Positions 56,244 through 64,000 of a stretch of DNA of 64,000 nucleotides are shown here, piece by piece (position 1 is the stretch's first letter; each line of letters opens with the position of its first letter). The DNA is from Deltaproteobacteria bacterium (GTDB lineage: Bacteria; UBA10199; JACPAL01; GCA-016699445). The stretch spans positions 372,001 through 436,000 of the forward strand of contig CP064976.1 of assembly GCA_016699445.1 (NCBI GenBank), written 5' to 3'. A model generated the notes under the pieces. That model made no database searches. It worked only from the letters and a program-made list of their open reading frames with translations, and was not told the DNA's origin. The position numbers and the translations under genes were made by a program.

Positions 56244-56904
56244 CCTGCATCCTCATAATTCCACTTAAAAGCTTAATCACCTGCTCTTTCCTCTCCTTCA
56301 AGCCCTTCTCACTCAAAGGATCCTGCTTGAGCATGTCGTGCAGTGTAGATGAGTAGGCAAAGTAAAAAGAAATAACCCCTAAAAAACTAATGATCAAATG
56401 AGCGGTATCAATGCTGGGATCCAAGAGTCCTTCTCGCTGAGCTTCTTTGGCTAAGAATTCAATTTGAGCAAAGAGAGGGCCTCGCACGTCTTTCCAAATA
56501 CTGCGCGAGACGTGACCGCCCTCAAGACCTTCCCACATCATGAGCCTTACAAAGCCTTGATTCGTCGCTAAAAAATCAAAAGAAATCTCCAGAGCCTGAA
56601 GCAATAATTCTCGGGAGGTCAGAGGCTTGGGCTGAGGAATATTGAGACGCGCTTGCAAGGCTTGGTCAAACCACACTTTCAAAAGACTCCATTGCTCTAC
56701 AAACACCGCTCGATACAACCCTTCTTTATCCCCAAAATAATGATAGACCATTCGTTGATTCACCTTAGAAGCCTTGATGATTTCGCTAATAGGAGTTCCG
56801 GCAAATCCACTTTCGGCAAAAAGCCCTGTCGCTTTTTCTAAAATACGGGCTCGTGTTTCGTCAGCATTGCGCCGAACTATCTTTTTCTTTGTTTTCATTA
56901 CCAT
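56239..56904 (-). CDS. TetR-family regulator
   Basis: The 221-residue protein has a TetR N-terminal helix-turn-helix: DETRARILEKATGLFAESGFAGTPISEIIKASKVNQRMVYHYFGDKEGLY in outline. The C-terminal ligand domain is of the CecR/AcrR_C type (ISFDFLATNQGFVRLMMWEGLEGG). It is divergent from the fatty-acid hydroxylase gene across a 107-bp region with two inverted repeats, so it probably controls that gene and itself. An alternative ATG lies at 56898. Confidence 0.87.
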   Translation of the reverse strand: MVMKTKKKIVRRNADETRARILEKATGLFAESGFAGTPISEIIKASKVNQRMVYHYFGDKEGLYRAVFVEQWSLLKVWFDQALQARLNIPQPKPLTSRELLLQALEISFDFLATNQGFVRLMMWEGLEGGHVSRSIWKDVRGPLFAQIEFLAKEAQREGLLDPSIDTAHLIISFLGVISFYFAYSSTLHDMLKQDPLSEKGLKERKEQVIKLLSGIMRMQV

Positions 56905-56924
56905 AAAAATAAGTAATTCTAGAC

Positions 56925-56974
56925 ACTTAAAACGTTAAGTAACCTATCGTTTATTTATTATTGACCAAAGTCAA
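56925..56974. promoter_or_regulatory. Inverted repeats in the tetR/hydroxylase divergent region
   Basis: ACTTAA (56925-56930) pairs with TTAAGT (56935-56940), and TTGAC (56961-56965) with GTCAA (56970-56974). Both are short, but they sit between the two divergent genes where a TetR operator is expected. Confidence 0.45.
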
Positions 56975-57011
56975 TTTATCTCTTACCTTTTTAGTAACCA
57001 AGGAGTTACTT

Positions 57012-57643
57012 ATGGAAATTACACATGAACAATATATGAAAATGGCCAGGACCCATCATCTGGCTCCCGTGATTATCTTTGGCACTCTCTCTATTTTACA
57101 AACTCTGGCCACCATCCTCTGGAGCGGATTTTCACCCTTAAAATGGTGACGCTTTATGTATCAGGATTTTTGATGTGGACGGTTGTTGAATATACCCTCC
57201 ACCGCTTTCCTTTTCATTATGTAACCGAAAAAGAACCTCTCCGACTTTTAACTGGAGGCTTGCATCTCTTGCATCACGAAATTCCCAATCGAGGCGATTA
57301 TGTCGTGTCCCCTATTTTGCTTTCCACACCTTTTTATCTTTTGATCAGCGGCATGGGTTATTTGATCACAGGAAATATTTTCACCATTTCTATTTTCATG
57401 GCGGGTCTCGCTTTAGCGTATCTTATTTATGAATGGATTCATTATTTCACACATCACAGAGCTGCTAAAACCAGCATTGGGAAATATTTGAAGAAACATC
57501 ACATGCTGCATCATTTTAAAGACAGTAACAACTACTTCGGCGTCACCTCTCCTCTCTGGGATTGGATGTTTGGCACTTTGCCCAACAAAAGCGAGAACAG
57601 AGAAACTCAGATTCTTCCTATTATTTCTCGAGAACACTCCTAA
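57012..57643 (+). CDS. Fatty-acid hydroxylase/sterol desaturase family protein (one frameshift)
   Basis: Adding one A in the A4 run near 57140 joins MEITHEQYMKMARTHHLAP to the long frame, giving about 210 residues. The di-iron histidine motifs are clear: HRFPFH, HLLHHE, HYFTHH and HHMLHHF, set among four hydrophobic segments. Members hydroxylate or desaturate membrane lipids or carotenoids. AAGGAG precedes the ATG at 57012. Likely regulated by the divergent TetR. Confidence 0.85.
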
Positions 57644-57690
57644 CTTTCTCATTGCCCTCCTCTTTTAAATAAAGTTTATAAGCGTTCCTT

Positions 57691-58734
57691 ATGAATCCAA
57701 AAGAACGTTTTTTAAATGCCTGTCGACAGAAACCTGTTGATCGTCCCCCTGTCTGGATGATGCGCCAAGCGGGTCGGTATCTCCCTGAATATCGGGCCAT
57801 TCGAAAAAATCATCCGACACTAGAGATGATGAAAAATCCCGACATTGCATGTGAGATCACTTTACAACCGGTGGATTTAGTCAAAGTGGATGCGGCGATT
57901 CTCTACAGTGATATCTTAATTGTTCCTGAAGCCATGGGATTGAAACTGGATTTTGTCAAAGATCATGGGCCTGTGTTTGATCAGGCCGTACGCTCCACAG
58001 AAGCTTTATTTCGACTCAATCGCCGTGATGTTCCTGAGCGCTGCCCTTTTGTTTTTGAAACGATTAAAAAAATTAAACAAAAACTTCCTCAAGACTTTCC
58101 GTTGTTGGGATTTGCGGGAGCTCCTTTTACCGTAGGCGCTTATATGGTAGGCGGAGATGGGTCTTATGAAGGGAATGAAATCAAAAAACTCGCCTTTCAA
58201 AACCGTCATCTTTTTCGCCAACTGATGGAAAAACTGACACATGCCACCATCGACTATCTCAAAGCTCAGGTAAGTGCTGGAGTCGATGCTGTGCAATTGT
58301 TTGATACATGGGCAGGTACTTTGAATGCTCAAGATTATGAAGAGCTGGCCCTTCCTTACACACGGGAAATTTTAAAAGCGATTAATGAAACAGGAACTCC
58401 CACCATCCTGTACATCAAGGGTGGAAGTCATTTATTTTCCAAAATGCTTCAATCTCAGGCACAAGTGATCAGCATTGATTGGCGTCTTTCTCTCTCTGAA
58501 GCCAAACAAATGGCCCAAGGAAGCGTCGCCATTCAGGGCAACTTTGATCCCGCTCATTTATACCTTCCCATTCCAAAAATTGAAGAAGCTGTTCGTAAAA
58601 TGTTTGAAGATTGGGGCACGGGACCTGGATATATCATCAATCTGGGTCATGGTATCACTCCCGATGTTTCTGTGGAAAATGCAAAAGCTTTCATCGATTA
58701 CGCCAAACAGCATGGAGCCACAACGCTCTCATGA
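57691..58734 (+). CDS. hemE: Uroporphyrinogen decarboxylase
   Basis: Intact 347-residue protein with the HemE signature near the start (RPPVWMMRQAGRYLPEYR), ILYSDILIVPEAMG and GFAGAPFTVGAYM, and the C-terminal GNFDPAHLY...NLGHGITPD. It removes four carboxyl groups from uroporphyrinogen III to give coproporphyrinogen III. The stop overlaps the hemN start in an ATGA, showing translational coupling. Confidence 0.96.
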   Translation: MNPKERFLNACRQKPVDRPPVWMMRQAGRYLPEYRAIRKNHPTLEMMKNPDIACEITLQPVDLVKVDAAILYSDILIVPEAMGLKLDFVKDHGPVFDQAVRSTEALFRLNRRDVPERCPFVFETIKKIKQKLPQDFPLLGFAGAPFTVGAYMVGGDGSYEGNEIKKLAFQNRHLFRQLMEKLTHATIDYLKAQVSAGVDAVQLFDTWAGTLNAQDYEELALPYTREILKAINETGTPTILYIKGGSHLFSKMLQSQAQVISIDWRLSLSEAKQMAQGSVAIQGNFDPAHLYLPIPKIEEAVRKMFEDWGTGPGYIINLGHGITPDVSVENAKAFIDYAKQHGATTLS

Positions 58735-60111
58735 ATACCGAGCTCTTTAACCTATTGAAAAAATACGATGTCGCCGGACCTCGATATACGAGCTATCCTA
58801 CCGCACCCGCCTGGACAGCAGATGTCACGGAAGTGGATTATAAAAATTCTCTCGCGGCACTCGAAGACGGAGATCTGCTCTCTCTTTATTTACACATCCC
58901 TTTTTGTGAAAACCTCTGTCATTTTTGTGGCTGCATGAAAATGATTACAACAAAGCATGAAGTATCAGCAGAATATACTTTGGAAATTATCAAGGAAATC
59001 GAACGCGTCGCCGCCCTCCTCAATCCGAATACCCAAGTGAATCAACTCCATTTTGGAGGTGGCTCACCTAACTTTTTACAACCCCAAGAACTCAAAAAAA
59101 TTGTTGATACCATTCGTTCTCTTTTCAAATTTACAGAAGATGCTGAAATCGCCATTGAGATGCATCCACGTACGAGCACAAAAGAATTTTGTGACATGGT
59201 GGCAAGGTTAGGTTTTAACCGGATATCTTTAGGCCTTCAAGATCTTGATCCTAAAGTTCAAAAGCTCATCAATCGTCATCAAACTTTTGAAATGACTCGC
59301 GACATGGTCGAACTTTTGAGAAATCTTGGCCTTAAGTCTTTTAATTTTGATTTAATTTATGGGTTGCCGGGCCAGTCTTTAGAAACATGGAAAAAAGACA
59401 TTGGCTCAAGTCATCGAACTACGTCCTGACCGTTTAGCCGTTTATAGCTACGCCCATGTCCCGTGGCTCAAACCCTACCAACGATCCTTTGAAGATAAAG
59501 ATCTTCCGTCTCCCGAACTCAAACTGGAGCTTTTTGAAAAAGCTCATGAGGTGTTTAAAAACTCTGGCTATACCTCTATTGGAATGGATCATTTTGCCCT
59601 TCCCAATGATGAACTTGCTATTGCCGCCCAGAACAACTCACTCCATCGTAACTTCATGGGCTACTCCACACATGCTGATGCCCATCAAATAGGATTTGGT
59701 GTCAGCGCCATCTCTTATGTAAACAGAAATTATTTCCAAAACCTTAAAGAAATCCCTGCTTATTACGAAGCTATCCGTCGGGATCAGGGCTTGGCCACAC
59801 ACCGTGGTTTTTTTCTTATTTTAGATGATGAAATCCGTCGTGACTTGATCACTCAAATTATGTGTCATGGCAAAATTGACATACAAGCTTTTGACAAAAA
59901 ATGGGGAATCACTTTTAAAAAATATTTTGAAGATGCTCTCGAAGATTTGATTCCAATGATTGAAGATGGCTTGTTGCGTATTGAAGACAAGCAATTAGTT
60001 GTTTTGGGTGATGGCTTTTTATTCTTAAGAAATATTGCGATGTGCTTTGATAAATACTTGCAAGAAATTCGAGATGCCTCAAATAATCCCGTCTTTTCGA
60101 AGACTGTCTGA
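58731..60111 (+). CDS. hemN: Oxygen-independent coproporphyrinogen III oxidase (one frameshift)
   Basis: The radical-SAM motif is intact in LHIPFCENLCHFCGC (CxxxCxxC plus the extra Cys typical of HemN), after GPRYTSYPTAP. Removing one base near 59400 joins KKD to LAQVIELRPDRLAVYSYAHVPW; the restored length of about 459 matches HemN (457). The C-terminal HemN domain has FMGYSTHADAHQIGFGVSAIS. It converts coproporphyrinogen III to protoporphyrinogen IX without oxygen. The ATG overlaps the hemE stop. Confidence 0.95.
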
Positions 60112-60531
60112 TAAACTTTTTCGTAACACGGCAAATTCCATTAAAAAACCACGATCCGTCAAATTCATAAGACGTTGATATTGTTCCCGAGTCTCTATGA
60201 TAGCAGGTTGACCCAATAGGGTTCTAACGACAGGGTCTAACTGAGAGCGATTTTTTATATTTGTCGCATATAGAAGGGCCTCTCTTTGTGAATCCGATAA
60301 TTCTTCTTCAGAAAATTCATGATTGGGGGCAAGAAAAGCATCTCCTGTTTTAAGATTCAAAAATAAGCGTCCATCCTCCTGAATCGTATAGAAAAATCTA
60401 CCCAATGGCCCTGATGAAATCTGGATTTCTGGATCGAATAAAGTATTAAAGCGTGTCAGGGCCATAGACACGTCTGATCCCGCAGACGAAGGTGATACAG
60501 GCTGAGAAATAGGCCTCACTGAGTTTATCAT
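60079..60531 (-). CDS. Unrecognised protein (150 aa)
   Basis: The frame converges on hemN and overlaps its end by 33 bases. GAGG lies 11 bases upstream of the ATG at 60531. The N-terminal 30 residues are Ser/Pro-rich, and the rest is mixed (GRFFYTIQEDGRLFLNLKTGD, then helices such as EEELSDSQREALLYATN). No family, signal peptide or membrane segment is recognised. Its style resembles the large unknown proteins earlier in the window. Confidence 0.5.
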   Translation of the reverse strand: MINSVRPISQPVSPSSAGSDVSMALTRFNTLFDPEIQISSGPLGRFFYTIQEDGRLFLNLKTGDAFLAPNHEFSEEELSDSQREALLYATNIKNRSQLDPVVRTLLGQPAIIETREQYQRLMNLTDRGFLMEFAVLRKSLSDSLRKDGII

Positions 60532-60670
60532 ATTTTAAATACCTCACACGACATGACAGGTGTTATTATCGTCAATCGTATAAAAAAGTTGTGGGATAAA
60601 GTCGTATTGCATCCTTTTATTCTAATTAAATGTTGATTCCAGATCCTTTTTTTTATAAAGGGCTCTCCCT

Positions 60671-61099
60671 ATGAACTATTTATGGATTAAATCATTTCAT
60701 TTTATAGCCAGGGTTGCCTGGTTTGGCGGACTTCTCTACATATTCAGACTATTTGTCTACCATGCCAAATGTAAATCTGAAGAGAAACTCCACGAAGCTT
60801 ATGCCCTCATGGAAAAAAAACTCATCTTTATCATCATGAATCCAGCAATGGTCTTAACCATCATTTTTGGTGGGCTTCTCATCACTCTCAATCCTTACGT
60901 GTTAGTAGCCCCTTGGTTTCATGCCAAACTTTCACTCGTCTTGATCCTCATTGGTTACCATATTTTTTCAATAGTCACCCATAAGCGTTTTGTCAGAAAA
61001 GATTTTTTTCTTTCAGAAAAAGCCTGCCGCTTTCTTAATGAAGTACCAACTCTTATTTTATTTGCTGTTATCATTCTCGTCGTAGTCAAACCCTCATGA
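60671..61099 (+). CDS. hemJ: Protoporphyrinogen IX oxidase HemJ
   Basis: The 142-residue membrane protein starts LWIKSFHFIARVAWFGGLLYIFRLFVYHA, with the conserved early His and Arg of HemJ (UPF0093), and has four hydrophobic segments and a HAKLSLVLILIGYH stretch. HemJ oxidises protoporphyrinogen IX to protoporphyrin IX, between HemN and HemH. It overlaps hemH by four bases. Its presence explains the lack of hemG or hemY nearby. Confidence 0.92.
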   Translation: MNYLWIKSFHFIARVAWFGGLLYIFRLFVYHAKCKSEEKLHEAYALMEKKLIFIIMNPAMVLTIIFGGLLITLNPYVLVAPWFHAKLSLVLILIGYHIFSIVTHKRFVRKDFFLSEKACRFLNEVPTLILFAVIILVVVKPS

Positions 61100-62103
61100 T
61101 CGGACTTTTACTCATTAATCTGGGCACTCCCGACAAACCCACGACGTCTGATGTCAGACGCTATCTTAAGGAGTTTTTGTCCGATCCACGAGTGATTGAT
61201 ATCCCATCCATCCCACGATGGATGTTGGTCAATCTCATCATTGCTCCTTTTCGTTCTTCAAAATCAGCTGAAGCTTATCAAAAAATATGGACAGATCGAG
61301 GCTCTCCCCTTCTGTCAAACACCCAAGATCTGGCGCAGAAGGTTCAAGCAGAAATGGGAAGTCATTACGTCGTCGAAGTCGGCATGCGGTATGGAAATCC
61401 ATCAATATCTTCAGCCATTCAGAAGCTCATCGCTAAACCAATTAAAGAAATTAGAATTCTCCCTCTTTTTCCTCAATACGCCTCTTCCTCTTTTGGATCT
61501 GCAGTTGAAGAAGCCTTGAGGATTTTAGGGAGTTTATGGAACACCCCTCCAGTCAAAGTATTACCTGCTTTTTTTAATGATGAGGGTTTTATCAGAAGCT
61601 GGGCAGAAGTAGCGGAACCTATTTTAAAACAATCTAGACCAGATCATTTGGTTTTTAGTTTTCATGGATTACCAGAACGACAAATTTTCAAAAGTGATCC
61701 TGTGGGAAATCATTGTTTAAAATTTGGAGAATGCTGCGAGCAATCTGTTTTTCAAAACCACTACTGCTACAGAGCTCAATGCTTTGAAACGGCACGACTC
61801 ATTGCCAAACAGCTTGGCGCTCCGAGCGAAATTTGTAGTGTCACCTTTCAATCACGATTGGGTCGCACCCCGTGGATTAAACCCTATACAGATATTGTCA
61901 TTCCTGAGTTGATCCAATCCGGAAAAAAGCGAATCACTGTTTTCTCACCATCTTTTGTTGCTGACTGTCTCGAAACTCTCGAAGAAATCGGAATCCGAGC
62001 CAAAGAATCAGCTCTTGCTTTGGGAGCCGAAGATTTTACGTTGATTCCATCCCTCAATTCATCACCCACTTGGGTAAAAACTGTCGCTTCTATTTTAAAA
62101 TAA
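61096..62103 (+). CDS. hemH: Ferrochelatase
   Basis: Intact 335-residue protein: GLLLINLGTPDKP at the start, ILPLFPQYASSS, FSFHGLPERQ with the catalytic His, and VFSPSFVADCLETLEEIG with the catalytic Glu. It inserts iron into protoporphyrin IX. Four cysteines cluster in GECCEQSVFQNHYCYRAQC; some bacterial ferrochelatases bind a [2Fe-2S] cluster through an internal segment of this sort, so it may be an iron-sulfur form (inference). Last gene of the haem cluster. Confidence 0.95.
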   Translation: MIGLLLINLGTPDKPTTSDVRRYLKEFLSDPRVIDIPSIPRWMLVNLIIAPFRSSKSAEAYQKIWTDRGSPLLSNTQDLAQKVQAEMGSHYVVEVGMRYGNPSISSAIQKLIAKPIKEIRILPLFPQYASSSFGSAVEEALRILGSLWNTPPVKVLPAFFNDEGFIRSWAEVAEPILKQSRPDHLVFSFHGLPERQIFKSDPVGNHCLKFGECCEQSVFQNHYCYRAQCFETARLIAKQLGAPSEICSVTFQSRLGRTPWIKPYTDIVIPELIQSGKKRITVFSPSFVADCLETLEEIGIRAKESALALGAEDFTLIPSLNSSPTWVKTVASILK

Positions 62104-62437
62104 GTTTTAAATTCAGTGTTTCTTTTGACACAAAAATGAGCGCGCTCTGTGTCAAACAGCTCAAGAGATTTATTAATTTTCGTCATTTTTCATCACAGGA
62201 CTGCCAGATACTAAGCAATTTTTGGCAGTTTGAACATAGTCTTAAGTGTCAGGTTAATCAAAAACCAACCTAGTCTTATGAAATAATTTTGGTTATTTTT
62301 TCCTCAATAATTTTTTCTTCATTTTTTCAATAATCGGATCAGATGGTCTCATCTTTGCCTATACCAGCCCCTGGGTAGACGGGATTTGAGATTCTGCGCA
62401 TGTGCTGGATCTCTATCTCTCAAATAATTTTTTATCA
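62104..62437. other. Intergenic region before the large secreted protein
   Basis: No gene is supported. A CTGCCA (62201-62206) / TGGCAG (62223-62228) pair could form a weak hairpin, perhaps ending the haem transcript. The stretch 62330-62420 looks like an untranslated leader but fits no riboswitch class I know. Confidence 0.5.
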
Positions 62438-62465
62438 CTCTCAGGAATTTTTAAAATTCCGAGAG
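62438..62465 (+). promoter_or_regulatory. Hairpin just before the ribosome site of the secreted protein gene
   Basis: CTCTC and GGAATTTT (62438-62451, one bulged A between them) pair with AAAATTCC and GAGAG (62453-62465). The hairpin ends five bases before the GGGGAGG ribosome site, so it could stabilise the mRNA or affect translation start. Confidence 0.55.
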
Positions 62466-62482
62466 ACAAAGGGGAGGTACAT

Positions 62483-64000
62483 ATGCGCAATCCTTTTAAG
62501 TGGCGCTTTTTAGGGGCTGTCTTTCTTTCTTTACTAGCCCTGTCACAGGAAGCTCGTGCCGGAACTTTAGATTTATTCCCATCAAAAGCAGACCCTTCCA
62601 TTAGGCGTGGAGAGTCTTTTTCGGGAAGTATCACCGTGGGCACGGCTACCGGAGCGCTCACCAAACCGGTAAGTTATTCTTTCACCGTTCCCACTGGTGT
62701 CAAAGGAGTCACCGCTACTTTTTCTCCTAACAATACAACTAGTCGCACAGTTAATTTCACTATTTCGGCATCAGCTACGGCCACTCTGGGATGGAAGGAT
62801 GGTTATTATGTAAAAGCCACTCAGGGCACTACAACTAATCGCTTTAAAATGGACATCGATATTCTTCCAGTCGCCACCACAACCATGAGCCTCAACCCGT
62901 CTACAGCTACCTATACGTCAATGGTTGGAACAGCACCCTCCGCCCAATCTTTTACTCTGAGCAATACAGGAGGTGCACCTGCTACCCTCACAAAGCTTGT
63001 TTTAGCTGGCACCAACGCAAGCCTGTTTTCTTTTCAAAACAATAATTGTAACGGCAAGATAGTTGCCGCAGGCGCTTCATGCACTTTTGGAGTTTCAGCA
63101 GCAGCTCCTACAGCAGCTCTCAATTACATAGCTAACGTCACTGTACAGTCACCTAATGTTCCTACCAGTCCTGTTTTAAATCTCTCTCTTTTGGGAGCTG
63201 ATTATCGTATCAGTAGCAGCTCTACAAATTTCAACATCACTCAAGGACATTCAGACACAAGCACCATCAATATTAGTCGTACCAACATGAATGGGGTTGT
63301 CTCCTTAGCGCTGGGAAATGCACCAGAGGGAGTCAGTGCGACATTTACACCAAACAACACTACAGAAAGCATCAGCACAATGCTATTGGCCGTATCAAAT
63401 ACAGTTCCAGCCAATACCTATCAAATGACAGTCAATTCAGTTTCTGGAACAAGAAGCTCAAGCATTCCTCTGACTCTCACTGTTGCTGAAGCCCCTCCCC
63501 CTCCTCCTCCTGACCCAACACCTACGGATACAACGGGATCCTACTTCCAATTTTATCTTCAAAGAGATTTTGACCAATCAGCTTCATGGACAACACCTAT
63601 TGAAATGGATTGGTATTCCAATTCAGCACCGGTTTATTTCTCGGCAGTTGATCTGGATCCAGCCAGTGGTTTGACTGTTACAGTCACACCAGCCCCTGTG
63701 ACTAAAAACTCAATCAACCCGACTGTTAATTTCAACCTCGCCTCAAGTGGTGTGGATGGCTATTATACATTTATTCTACGCGCTAACGCTGGTGGGGTTG
63801 TGATCGATCAACCCATGGAAGTCACACTTCACCATACAACAAATACCTCTCCAGCTCCTGTTTCCAGTAGCACCGGAGACACCTCTGGAAGCACACCTAC
63901 AGTCGAAATCAGCAGTACCAGCACACCATTAAGCGCCCCTGTTGTTTTTTCAGATCCTATCATCGCACCACTCTCTAGCGGAACAACTAGCTCTGGAACA
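62483..64000 (+). CDS. Large secreted protein with Ig-like repeats (partial)
   Basis: The frame from the ATG at 62483 (GGGGAGG six bases upstream) is open to the end of the window, 506 codons without a stop. A signal peptide ends near residue 32 (LLALSQEARA, then GTLDLF). Ig-like beta domains follow. ATFSPNNTTSRT in the first is echoed by ATFTPNNTTESI in a later one, and a middle domain has SLNPSTATYTSMVG...FTLSNTGG with two Cys, like choice-of-anchor-D domains. A Pro-rich linker (APPPPPPDPTPT) and a Ser/Thr-rich stretch near the right edge suggest a surface or cell-wall-exposed adhesin. Confidence 0.8.
   Translation, partial: MRNPFKWRFLGAVFLSLLALSQEARAGTLDLFPSKADPSIRRGESFSGSITVGTATGALTKPVSYSFTVPTGVKGVTATFSPNNTTSRTVNFTISASATATLGWKDGYYVKATQGTTTNRFKMDIDILPVATTTMSLNPSTATYTSMVGTAPSAQSFTLSNTGGAPATLTKLVLAGTNASLFSFQNNNCNGKIVAAGASCTFGVSAAAPTAALNYIANVTVQSPNVPTSPVLNLSLLGADYRISSSSTNFNITQGHSDTSTINISRTNMNGVVSLALGNAPEGVSATFTPNNTTESISTMLLAVSNTVPANTYQMTVNSVSGTRSSSIPLTLTVAEAPPPPPPDPTPTDTTGSYFQFYLQRDFDQSASWTTPIEMDWYSNSAPVYFSAVDLDPASGLTVTVTPAPVTKNSINPTVNFNLASSGVDGYYTFILRANAGGVVIDQPMEVTLHHTTNTSPAPVSSSTGDTSGSTPTVEISSTSTPLSAPVVFSDPIIAPLSSGTTSSGT

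Noticed and set aside
62330..62430. Possible cyclic-di-GMP or other riboswitch before the secreted protein
   Set aside because: I could not match the conserved core of any class; only the later hairpin is supported.
1..64000. CRISPR arrays or tRNA genes
   Set aside because: No regularly spaced repeats and no cloverleaf other than the tRNA-like part of tmRNA were seen.

Overview
The window looks like chromosome of an uncultured Gram-negative bacterium of moderate G+C (composition judged by eye, not computed). The evidence is LpoB-type and COG3014-type lipoproteins, lipobox signal peptides, LPS/capsule nucleotide-sugar genes, HemJ-type haem synthesis and a YhhQ transporter. A lineage formerly grouped with the Deltaproteobacteria is my best guess, with low confidence; several large proteins without recognisable relatives fit an understudied lineage.

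Layout. 1-2 kb: start of an acyl-CoA carboxylase gene, a DUF4258/YgiT toxin-antitoxin pair and an enoyl-CoA hydratase. 1.7-8.0 kb: a decaprenylphosphoryl-arabinose type pathway (UbiA-family phosphoribosyltransferase, DprE1, DprE2-like SDR) followed by a polytopic GT-C-like protein, with a DUF4143 ATPase in between. 8-24 kb: housekeeping genes (icd, yjbQ, a U32 peptidase/TrhP, tmRNA), three very large unrecognised proteins, a BrnTA pair and an IS3-family element splitting one of the large genes. 24.4-34.5 kb: a defence island on the minus strand: hsdR, then an operon-like run fic-hsdM-hsdS-DUF2971-Shedu-TM0106-family nuclease. 34.5-41.3 kb: repeat-rich accessory DNA holding an AbiE module between two about 135-bp direct repeats, then a cassette (truncated Fic, a DUF4209 protein, a small membrane protein, an unknown protein) bracketed by a perfect 28-bp direct repeat and containing an 18-bp inverted repeat around the DUF4209 pair. 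41.3-64 kb: mainly core genes (glyoxalase, bcp, queuosine precursor transport, photolyase, lpoB/COG3014, gmd-fcl, a family 2 glycosyltransferase, thrH, hemE-hemN-hemJ-hemH), with a ParE-type TA pair, a second DUF4143 ATPase, and a long secreted Ig-like-repeat protein running off the right edge.

A property of the whole window colours every call: more than twenty conserved genes, including icd, hemN and hsdM, are split by one- or two-base indels, many of them in short homopolymers. I read most of these as sequencing or assembly errors and annotate each split gene as one gene. Three further genes (hsdR, the TM0106 nuclease, the family 2 glycosyltransferase) carry a same-frame TAA or TAG instead. 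True decay is likely only for the IS-split gene, the truncated fic, an Hsp20 remnant and perhaps the thiopurine methyltransferase.

Functionally, the minus-strand island combines restriction, a Fic enzyme, Shedu and a nuclease with short gaps or overlaps, suggesting co-expression from a promoter in front of fic. The most likely place for an undescribed system is the repeat-bracketed cassette at 36.3-41.3 kb, especially the intact DUF4209 gene with its small two-helix membrane partner.
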